7,499 bases of DNA from Anaerococcus sp. (GTDB lineage: Bacteria; Bacillota; Clostridia; Tissierellales; Peptoniphilaceae). The notes under the pieces were generated by a model that saw nothing but the letters and a program-made list of their open reading frames with translations, had not been told where the DNA came from and did not search any database. A program made the position numbers and the translations under genes. Of the stretch, positions 1 to 5,416 are shown piece by piece; within the stretch, counting starts at the first letter, position 1, and the number at the start of each line of letters is the position of its first letter. The DNA is taken from NCBI GenBank assembly GCA_030825745.1, contig JAPJPH010000045.1:1-7499 (forward strand), in the 5' to 3' direction.

Positions 1-162
1 GTTTGTGGAGGTTTCCTCAGCTCAAATGCTCAACTTGGAATATTTCAAATCTTATATAGTACAGTGAAGCCTGATTATTTGACTTTGTTTGTAAGTATTC
101 TATTCTTAGTGCCTAGCATAATATATTTCGTAAAATACATGAGAAGGGGTGACTTGTTATGA
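1..162 (+). CDS. C-terminal end of a membrane protein, probably an ABC transporter permease (partial)
   Basis: The frame starting at base 1 is open without a stop until TGA at 160-162, giving the last 53 residues of a protein whose start lies outside the window. The visible part has one clear hydrophobic segment (about residues 28-46, rich in L, F, I and V) followed by a short basic tail (KYMRRGDLL), the usual pattern of a last transmembrane helix ending in the cytoplasm. Its stop overlaps the start of the next gene (ATGA, 4 bases), which implies translational coupling. Because the two following genes are a membrane subunit and an ABC ATPase, I infer a first permease subunit of the same exporter. 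The family cannot be read from 53 residues. Confidence 0.7.
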   Translation, partial: VCGGFLSSNAQLGIFQILYSTVKPDYLTLFVSILFLVPSIIYFVKYMRRGDLL

Positions 163-899
163 GAAAGCTTTTGGCAAGAGATCTTATATATATAGTAAAT
201 AAATCGAAGAAACTTATGATTATATATCTATTTCTTATAGTTTTAAGCCAGTTTTATATCCTACCGCATGGTGATTATAATTCAATGGAGCTTTTTATAG
301 GACTCTTATTTGATAGTGGCTATATAAAATCTTTTAGTGGTTTTGTGCCTCCTATTGTATGGCTTTTGTTTCAACTGATACCTGTATTTGTTGTATCCTT
401 TGTAATATACCAAGACCATATTGACAATGCCTCCTATATATTAATTAAGACTAGGTCGAGGAAGATGTACTTTCTATCCAAAATACTATCTGGGATTATA
501 AGTATAGCTATAATTAACCTCTTTGTTTACCTACTTGTCATTGTAGATACTTTTCTGGTATCTAGTTTTGATAAAGATTATTTCTTAATATTTACTAGGC
601 TTATAACATCCTATATAGTAACCCAATCAATCCTATTTACCATAGCCTTTGTATTAGCTATCGCCTTGGGATACAAATTTGGTATAGCGTCTACCCTTAT
701 ATTTTTAGTTGTCAGCATGACTACTAATTTTAAAGGCATTATTGGCCAGCAGACCCTAGCCTTTAAGACTGATGTGATGGGTGGATATATTAGTATGGTT
801 GATAATTTAATAGTATGGCTAGCCTATATAATTATTATTATAATAGGTTCAGTCCTAGTATTTAGATCTTATAATTTCTACGGAGGAAGCAATGATTAA
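159..899 (+). CDS. ABC transporter permease, ABC-2-like, six predicted membrane helices
   Basis: The 246-residue product is very hydrophobic, with about six membrane segments near residues 19-35, 64-84, 108-132, 146-170, 172-188 and 215-235. A basic loop (KTRSRKMYFLSK, about 97-108) lies between helices 2 and 3, a feature often seen in small ABC-2-type permeases. There is no signal peptide or recognisable soluble domain. The start ATG overlaps the previous stop and is preceded by AAGGGGTGA at 144-152. The gene overlaps the following ATPase gene by 8 bases, so the two are almost certainly one transporter. The assignment as permease rests on topology and on the adjacent ATPase. Substrate unknown; small exporters of this layout often move peptides or antibiotics, but nothing here shows it. 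Confidence 0.75.
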   Translation: MRKLLARDLIYIVNKSKKLMIIYLFLIVLSQFYILPHGDYNSMELFIGLLFDSGYIKSFSGFVPPIVWLLFQLIPVFVVSFVIYQDHIDNASYILIKTRSRKMYFLSKILSGIISIAIINLFVYLLVIVDTFLVSSFDKDYFLIFTRLITSYIVTQSILFTIAFVLAIALGYKFGIASTLIFLVVSMTTNFKGIIGQQTLAFKTDVMGGYISMVDNLIVWLAYIIIIIIGSVLVFRSYNFYGGSND

Positions 900-1536
900 A
901 GTAAGTGGAGTTAATAAAACTATAAAGGGAGCAAAGATTCTTACAGATATCAATCTAGATTTATATGAAGGTATGGTTTATGGATTTCAAGGAAGAAATG
1001 GATCAGGTAAGACCATGCTCTTTAGGGCTATAGCGGGCCTTATTACAGTAGATAGTGGAGAAATAATCGTAAATGATTTAAAGCTTGATAATAAGTATTT
1101 TGCAGAAGATTTGGGACTGCTTTTAGAAAATCCTTCCTTTCTAAAAGACCTAACAGGCTTCGAAAATCTAGAAATGATAGCATCTCTTAGAAATATAATT
1201 GGTAAAGAAAGGATAGAAGAAATCCTAAAGCTTGTAGGTCTTTATGAAGCGAGGGATAAGGACTTTGGCAAATATTCTCTTGGAATGAAGCAAAGACTTG
1301 CCATAGGCCAAGCTATAATGGAATATCCCAAAATTCTTATGCTAGATGAGCCAACTAATGCCATAGATGAGGAAGGGATAGTTGTGCTTAAGAAAATAAT
1401 TAAGGAAGAAAAAGAGAAGGGGACCTTAGTTTTACTTGCAAGTCATGAGAAAGAAATTATAGAAGAATGTGCAGACGAGGTATTTGTCATGAAGGAAGGG
1501 GAGATAGTAGATCATCTTAATATTGATAGGGGATAG
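892..1536 (+). CDS. ABC transporter ATP-binding protein
   Basis: A 214-residue ATPase subunit with all nucleotide-binding motifs in order: Walker A GRNGSGKT (34-41), a Q-loop region in which Glu79 (LLLENP) stands where Gln is usual, signature YSLGMKQR (128-135), Walker B ILMLDEP with Asp152 and Glu153, D-loop NAID, and the switch His185 (ASHE). Glu at the Q-loop together with a GMKQR signature is common in the bacitracin/lantibiotic-export type of ATPase, so it is probably a subfamily trait. The start at 892 follows CGGAGGAAG (880-888) and overlaps the permease end. It would energise the upstream membrane subunits at the cytoplasmic face. The stop codon lies inside the stem of the operon terminator. 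Confidence 0.95.
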   Translation: MIKVSGVNKTIKGAKILTDINLDLYEGMVYGFQGRNGSGKTMLFRAIAGLITVDSGEIIVNDLKLDNKYFAEDLGLLLENPSFLKDLTGFENLEMIASLRNIIGKERIEEILKLVGLYEARDKDFGKYSLGMKQRLAIGQAIMEYPKILMLDEPTNAIDEEGIVVLKKIIKEEKEKGTLVLLASHEKEIIEECADEVFVMKEGEIVDHLNIDRG

Positions 1537-1553
1537 AAATATCCTCTTTTTTA
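1528..1553 (+). terminator. Rho-independent terminator of the ABC operon
   Basis: An 8-base-pair stem (AGGGGATA, 1528-1535, with TATCCTCT, 1540-1547, including one G-U pair) closes a GAAA tetraloop and is followed by TTTTT. It overlaps the last codons and the stop of the ATPase gene, so it ends that operon and separates it from the small secreted-protein gene. Confidence 0.85.
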
Positions 1554-1610
1554 TTTGTAATCATCTAGTACGATATTATTTACCTAACTAAAGAAATAGA
1601 CAGAGGATAT

Positions 1611-1838
1611 ATGAAGATTAATAAAAAACTTATAGGATCTGCCTTACTATTATCCCTCCTACTTCCATACACAGCCCATGCTGCTGATGTTGTTATGTAT
1701 GATGATTCTGATATAATAGAAATAAAAGATAATGGCAGCAAGGATAAGGCTAGTAAAAATGAGAATGAAAAGAGACCTAACTTTTGCATGCATGAACATG
1801 AAAAAACTAGCAAATATTCTATGGAATATGGAACCTAA
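1611..1838 (+). CDS. Small secreted protein of unknown function (signal peptide, 75 aa)
   Basis: The 75-residue product begins with a textbook signal peptide: a KINKK basic start, a hydrophobic core (LIGSALLLSLLLP) and a likely signal peptidase I site after AHA (residues 22-24), leaving a mature chain of about 51 residues. The mature part is acidic and then lysine-rich and hydrophilic, with a single Cys59 next to a CMHEHE cluster (His61, His63) that could bind a metal. That last point is speculation. AGAGGA (1602-1607) sits three bases before the ATG. The gene is isolated between a + strand terminator (1528-1553) and its own likely terminator (1923-1946), and I see only a weak promoter (possible -10 TATTAT at 1574-1579). 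I do not recognise the family. The unusual tail could mean the gene is a truncated form of a longer one. Confidence 0.6.
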   Translation: MKINKKLIGSALLLSLLLPYTAHAADVVMYDDSDIIEIKDNGSKDKASKNENEKRPNFCMHEHEKTSKYSMEYGT

Positions 1839-1874
1839 CAGTTTTTTTAAATGCCAATAAGTGCAATTTAACAT

Positions 1875-1916
1875 AAAAAAGAAGACAAACTCCAAATTCC
1901 TTTAAAGTCTATCTTC
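1875..1916 (-). terminator. Rho-independent terminator for the DUF1858 gene (minus strand)
   Basis: Read on the minus strand, bases 1916-1905 (GAAGATAGACTT) pair with 1892-1881 (GAGTTTGTCTTC) over about 12 pairs with three G-U wobbles, around a loop of about 12 bases, and are followed by six T (1880-1875). The T run lies on the correct side for transcription arriving from the 1945-2175 gene. No T run follows the hairpin in the + direction. Confidence 0.7.
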
Positions 1917-1922
1917 AGTCTG

Positions 1923-1946
1923 AAACGAGCAATTGCTCGTTTTTTT
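1923..1946 (+). terminator. Rho-independent terminator for the small secreted-protein gene
   Basis: The 16-base perfect palindrome at 1925-1940 (ACGAGCAATTGCTCGT), extended to AAACGAGC/GCTCGTTT, folds into an 8-bp stem with an AATT loop and runs into a T7 tract at 1940-1946. The direction is +. It directly abuts and slightly overlaps the stop codon (1945-1947) of the opposing gene. Confidence 0.8.
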
Positions 1947-2175
1947 ATAATTTATTTAATTCTTCAAGCAGATAATCACAATCCATTCCATGTACCATAC
2001 ATGCTTCTTCCAAAGTTTCATATAGACTTGATGGACAAGCGATACATCCCATACCAGCCATCAATAAAGTATTGATAGCTTCTGGCTTAAGCTGAATTAT
2101 TTCACCTATAATCATATCACGATGGATAGTTGTATCTGTAGTTTTTTCAGTTGTTTTATTTTCTTCTAAAGCCAT
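1945..2175 (-). CDS. DUF1858 / hybrid-cluster-protein-associated redox disulfide domain protein
   Basis: The 76-residue product matches the small DUF1858 domain, often called the hybrid cluster protein-associated redox disulfide domain. After a polar N-terminus of about 17 residues comes MIIGEIIQLKPEAINTLL and then the hallmark segment GMGCIACPSS (Cys44 and Cys47 in a CxxC) followed by ETLEEAC (Cys59) and HGMD. Cys66 adds a fourth cysteine. The CxxC pair is expected to form a redox-active or regulatory disulfide in the cytoplasm. Partners are unknown, and no hybrid cluster protein gene is next to it here. AAGGAGG (2187-2181) lies five bases before the ATG. The gene is monocistronic, with its own promoter and terminator. 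Confidence 0.9.
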   Translation of the reverse strand: MALEENKTTEKTTDTTIHRDMIIGEIIQLKPEAINTLLMAGMGCIACPSSLYETLEEACMVHGMDCDYLLEELNKL

Positions 2176-2200
2176 ATTTGCCTCCTTAATTACTAATTAC

Positions 2201-2228
2201 ATTGTACTATATTTATACTTCAATTCAA
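2201..2228 (-). promoter_or_regulatory. Probable sigma-A promoter of the DUF1858 gene
   Basis: On the minus strand TTGAAT (2228-2223) and TACAAT (2206-2201) are separated by 16 bases, a good match to -35 and -10 boxes. The -10 box lies about 25 bases upstream of the start codon, leaving a short leader that carries the AAGGAGG site. Confidence 0.6.
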
Positions 2229-2271
2229 AGCGTTTTACTAGGAATTGGGTATATTATATAAAGGGGAAGAT

Positions 2272-2456
2272 ATGGGAAACTATGTAAGAAATAGGCAAAA
2301 ATACCTAGAAATGAAATAAAGGATATAAAAAATCACTGAGAATTTTGGCAGAAAATGTATCTTGTAATTTAAAAAGATTTTTAAAAAAATTCTATAAGAA
2401 GTCTACTAATATTTATGTTAATGATAGTAGCAGGTATTATCTTCATAAAAAATTAA
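2272..2456 (+). pseudogene. Probable remnant of a small single-helix membrane protein (two frameshifts)
   Basis: The 284 bases between the DUF1858 gene and the next + gene hold no intact gene of size, but three pieces in successive frames read like one protein. ATG at 2272, preceded by AAGGGGAAG (2261-2269), gives a basic 15-residue start (MGNYVRNRQKYLEMK, TAA at 2317-2319). The next frame continues from 2318 with a basic stretch (KGYKKSLRILAENVSC...LKRFLKK). The third frame, entered at the A7 run 2383-2389, supplies a clean membrane helix (SLLIFMLMIVAGIIFIKN) and stops at 2454-2456. Two single-base repairs would give a protein of about 62 residues with a basic cytoplasmic part and a C-terminal anchor. 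This is an inference from frame continuity; it may instead be non-coding DNA or contain sequencing errors. Confidence 0.4.
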
Positions 2457-2477
2457 GCAGTAAAGGAGAAAATGATA

Positions 2478-2840
2478 ATGGAAAATAAAAAAGATGAGTT
2501 AGTAAAAGAAATAATGGATCTTAGAGAGGATTTATTTCAAATAAATGAGCAAATAAATAATCTTACAAATAATAAAATAGAGTTTTTTTATCTATACATA
2601 CCACCTATAGTCATAGCGTTTTTAATAAATATAATTTCAATTAAGCTAAAGTTTATAGCAGTCATAGATGTAGGCATTTTCATGGGAGTGTTTATCCTGT
2701 GTTTAGGTATTTGTGTATTAAGTAGGAGATCAAAAATAAAGAAAAAGAAAGAAAAACTAATAGAAAAAAGAATTGCCTATCAAAGAAAAATTGTAGATAA
2801 GTCAATGAAACTTAAGGAGCTTGAAGAAGGTGGAAGATAG
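2478..2840 (+). CDS. Coiled-coil membrane protein with a two-helix hairpin, function unknown
   Basis: I do not recognise this 120-residue protein. It has a symmetrical plan: an amphipathic, probably coiled-coil N-terminal part (about 5-32, DELVKEIMDLREDLFQINEQ), two membrane helices (about 35-54 and 59-81) joined by a short turn, and a highly basic then coiled-coil C-terminal part (about 84-117, many Lys). The basic SRRSKIKKKK after helix 2 places both ends in the cytoplasm. The start is chosen at ATG 2478 because AAGGAG (2463-2468) is then nine bases upstream. The in-frame ATG at 2472 would be only three bases away and would add two residues. The end overlaps the hemolysin III gene, so the two are probably co-translated. 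Confidence 0.75.
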   Translation: MENKKDELVKEIMDLREDLFQINEQINNLTNNKIEFFYLYIPPIVIAFLINIISIKLKFIAVIDVGIFMGVFILCLGICVLSRRSKIKKKKEKLIEKRIAYQRKIVDKSMKLKELEEGGR

Positions 2841-3486
2841 GATAGTAAGATACAGTAGGGGTGAGGAAAATTTAAATATAATGACTCACCTAGTAGGGTT
2901 TATATTAACCTTGGTATTTTTTATACCTCAAATAACAAAAAAATATAATCTAGGTGATAATCTAGGATTTTTAGCTTGGATCTTATATTTTATTTCTATA
3001 GCTGGAATGTTTTTATCATCAACCCTATATCATTCGATTAAGAAAGATTATCTTAGAATAATCTTTAGGGCCATAGATCATGGAGTAATATATCTGGCCA
3101 TCGCTGGATCGTATTCACCAATAGTTTTAATAGGACTACAATCTAGAAAATCCATACTGTTTTTTATTATGATATGGATTTTGGCACTAGGCGGGATAAT
3201 TATGAACATACTAGCTTTCTCCCATAAAAAAGAAGATAAGATCTCAAAAGCATCCATGATTATATATATAATAATGGGATGGTTATCTCTTGCAATTTTA
3301 TATGATTTGTATAAAAAAATTGGTATAGGATATATAATATACCTACTAATAGGTGGTTTGTTTTATACGGTTGGTGCTTATTTTTATAAAAACAAGAAGA
3401 TAAAGTTCAACCATGCCATATGGCATGGTTTCATCTTGGTAGCTGCTTTTACTATGTTTATAGGAAATATAGTATACCTAACTTGA
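2830..3486 (+). CDS. trhA: Hemolysin III family (PAQR/TrhA) integral membrane protein
   Basis: The 218-residue product belongs to the hemolysin III/PAQR family of seven-helix membrane proteins, linked to membrane homeostasis in bacteria and related to eukaryotic adiponectin receptors. Visible family features are the RYSRGEE lead-in, THLVGF at the start of helix 1, SxxxH (Ser64-His68 in STLYH), DHGVIYLAIAGSYSP (Asp83) and the C-terminal HAIWH (His195, His199). Together these make the predicted zinc site. About seven hydrophobic segments are seen. The histidine I would expect about ten residues after HAIWH is Met209 here. I chose GTG 2830 because AAGGAG (2814-2819) is ten bases before it; an in-frame TTG at 2821 is only one base from that site. 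The gene overlaps the preceding one by 11 bases. Haemolytic activity should not be assumed. Confidence 0.92.
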   Translation: MEDRIVRYSRGEENLNIMTHLVGFILTLVFFIPQITKKYNLGDNLGFLAWILYFISIAGMFLSSTLYHSIKKDYLRIIFRAIDHGVIYLAIAGSYSPIVLIGLQSRKSILFFIMIWILALGGIIMNILAFSHKKEDKISKASMIIYIIMGWLSLAILYDLYKKIGIGYIIYLLIGGLFYTVGAYFYKNKKIKFNHAIWHGFILVAAFTMFIGNIVYLT

Positions 3487-3488
3487 GT

Positions 3489-3516
3489 TTGAAAAAAAGT
3501 TAGGATTTAGTATAGT
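3489..3516 (+). promoter_or_regulatory. Probable sigma-A promoter of htpG
   Basis: TTGAAA (3489-3494) and TATAGT (3511-3516) are 16 bases apart, just after the stop of the hemolysin III gene. The -10 box ends one base before the CIRCE element, so transcription would start inside the operator, which is the usual position for HrcA repression. Confidence 0.65.
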
Positions 3517-3517
3517 A

Positions 3518-3544
3518 TTAGCAGTCGAATACATCGAGTGCTAA
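3518..3544 (+). promoter_or_regulatory. CIRCE operator (HrcA binding site) of htpG
   Basis: The arms TTAGCAGTC (3518-3526) and GAGTGCTAA (3536-3544) flank a 9-base spacer. The classical CIRCE consensus is TTAGCACTC-N9-GAGTGCTAA, so 17 of the 18 arm bases match, the only change being C to G at the seventh base of the left arm. HrcA bound here would repress transcription until heat shock. The last two bases of the right arm are also the first bases of the ribosome binding site AAGGAGG (3543-3549). Confidence 0.93.
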
Positions 3545-3553
3545 GGAGGATTA

Positions 3554-5416
3554 ATGAAAGAACAATTTAAAGCAGAAGCTAAAAAAGTAATGGATTTGAT
3601 GATAAATTCAATCTATACTAATAAAGAAATTTTCTTAAGAGAGTTAATTTCTAATGCTTCAGATGCCCTAGATAAATTATATTTTAAGGACTTAAAGTCA
3701 GATAATTCAACAAACAAAGATGATTATTATATTGAACTTATAGCAAATAAGGAAGATAGGAGCTTGATAATAAAAGATACTGGAATTGGTATGGATTCTG
3801 ATGAGCTAAAGGAGAATTTGGGAACCATAGCTAAATCTGGTACAGAAGCCTTTAAAAAAAGTGTAGAGGATTCTGATATTAAAGATCTAATTGGTCAATT
3901 TGGTGTAGGTTTTTACTCAGCCTTTATGGTTGCTGAGAAAATTATTGTAAAAAGTAAAAAGTATGGATCCGATGATTCCTTTGAATGGGAAAGTGAAAAT
4001 GCAGATGGATTTGAAATTAGAAAAAGTGATAAAAAAGACCAAGGTACTGAGATCATCCTTTATCTAAAGGAAAATACTGAAGATAATGACTATGATAGTT
4101 ATCTTGATCAAAATACCTTAAGGATGTTAGTAGGCAAATATTCAAATTATATTAGATATCCGATAAAAATGCTTATTACAAAGACTAGACAAACTGAAGA
4201 TTCTACAGAAGATGATCCAAAATATGAAGATTACAAAGACTATAGCATTTTAAACTCCAACGAACCTATTTGGAAGAAGAATAAAAAAGACCTTACAGAT
4301 GAGGACTATGAAAACTTCTATAGGGAGAGTCACTATGGATTTGATAGCCCCCTAAGTCATATCCACTTTAATGCAGAGGGCTTAGTATCATTTAAGGCTA
4401 TCTTATATATACCTAAAAAGGCTCCATTTGACTTTTACTCCAAGGATTATAAAAAGGGTCTAGAGCTATATTCTCATGGTGTAAAAATAATGGATAGGTC
4501 TGAAGATCTTCTAGATGATGCTTTTTCATTTGTAAAGGGAGTTGTCGATAGTGATGATCTAAGCCTTAATATATCTAGAGAGATCCTTCAACAAGATAGG
4601 CAAGTCAAACTTATTAGCAAACAGGTTAATAATAAGATCAAAAACCACCTAAAAGATCTAATGAAAAATGATAGGGACAAATACCAAGAATTTTTCAAAG
4701 AATTTGGTAATAGCCTAAAGGTTAGTATTTATGAGTCATTTGGCGCAAATAAAGACCAATTAGAAGACTTACTTTTATTTAATTCAAGAAATGAAGATAA
4801 ACTTATAAGCCTAGCTGAGTATAAAGAGAATATGAAATCAACTGATGAAAATATCCTTTATGCAACAGGTGAGTCTTTAGATAAGATTAAAAATCAACCA
4901 GCCCTAAAAATGATTGATAAAAATACTGATGTCCTATTATTAGACGAAAAGTTAGATGAATTCCTAATAAAGATGTTAAAAGATTATAAATCTATAAACT
5001 TCAAATCCATTATCCAAGAAGATGATCAAGATGTTGAAGAAAGTGAAGATAGTAAAGAGCTTATTAGTCTAATTAAAGAGAACATGCCAGATGATGTGGT
5101 AGATGTTAAATTGGTAGAAAATGATATGGATGTACCATCTATCATTAAACAAAGGGGAGATGTCTCCATAGAGATGGAAAAGACCCTAAAAAATCAACCA
5201 CAAGCTATGGGTATCAAGGCAGAAAAAGTCCTAGAAATAAACAAAAATTCTAAGGCTTACAAGATTTTAAATGATGCCTATGAGAATGATAGTAAAAAAG
5301 TAAAAATTATATCAAATCTTTTACTAGACCAAGCAAGGCTTTTAGAAGGTCTTGAAATTAGTGATCCTGTAACTTATACTAAAAATATTTGGGAGTTGAT
5401 GAAAGATGAGCTATAA
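3554..5416 (+). CDS. htpG: HtpG, bacterial Hsp90 molecular chaperone
   Basis: The 620-residue product is a complete HtpG (E. coli protein about 624 residues). This cytoplasmic dimeric, ATP-driven chaperone helps remodel and fold client proteins. The N-terminal GHKL ATPase domain shows NKEIFLRELISNASDALDK (catalytic Glu30, magnesium-binding Asn34), DTGIGM (Asp75-Met80) and the lid segment GQFGVGFYSAF (114-124). The middle domain carries NISREILQ (339-346), with Arg342 as the ATP-contacting arginine. The C-terminal dimerisation domain runs to the end. There is no C-terminal MEEVD, as expected for bacteria. AAGGAGG (3543-3549) precedes the ATG by four bases. Promoter and CIRCE directly upstream point to HrcA control, and the aminopeptidase gene overlaps the 3' end by 11 bases. 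Confidence 0.98.
   Translation: MKEQFKAEAKKVMDLMINSIYTNKEIFLRELISNASDALDKLYFKDLKSDNSTNKDDYYIELIANKEDRSLIIKDTGIGMDSDELKENLGTIAKSGTEAFKKSVEDSDIKDLIGQFGVGFYSAFMVAEKIIVKSKKYGSDDSFEWESENADGFEIRKSDKKDQGTEIILYLKENTEDNDYDSYLDQNTLRMLVGKYSNYIRYPIKMLITKTRQTEDSTEDDPKYEDYKDYSILNSNEPIWKKNKKDLTDEDYENFYRESHYGFDSPLSHIHFNAEGLVSFKAILYIPKKAPFDFYSKDYKKGLELYSHGVKIMDRSEDLLDDAFSFVKGVVDSDDLSLNISREILQQDRQVKLISKQVNNKIKNHLKDLMKNDRDKYQEFFKEFGNSLKVSIYESFGANKDQLEDLLLFNSRNEDKLISLAEYKENMKSTDENILYATGESLDKIKNQPALKMIDKNTDVLLLDEKLDEFLIKMLKDYKSINFKSIIQEDDQDVEESEDSKELISLIKENMPDDVVDVKLVENDMDVPSIIKQRGDVSIEMEKTLKNQPQAMGIKAEKVLEINKNSKAYKILNDAYENDSKKVKIISNLLLDQARLLEGLEISDPVTYTKNIWELMKDEL

Noticed and set aside
1580..1895. Two minus-strand open frames (1580-1813 and 1659-1895) antisense to the small secreted-protein gene
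   Set aside because: They overlap each other and a + gene with a good signal peptide and ribosome site, have no convincing ribosome site of their own, and their hydrophobic runs are the complement of AT-rich coding and intergenic DNA. The second also runs through the minus-strand terminator region.
1925..1940. 16-base perfect palindrome considered as a repressor operator
   Set aside because: It is followed at once by seven T and lies at the 3' end of a gene, so a terminator explains it fully.
2224..2257. Possible + strand promoter ahead of the gene remnant (TTCAAA, then TATTAT)
   Set aside because: The gap between the boxes is about 22 bases and no better-spaced -35 box was found, so it is too weak to call.
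3495..3553. Terminator between the hemolysin III gene and htpG
   Set aside because: No hairpin with a following T run was found other than the CIRCE inverted repeat, which lacks a T tract. Read-through from the upstream genes into htpG is possible.
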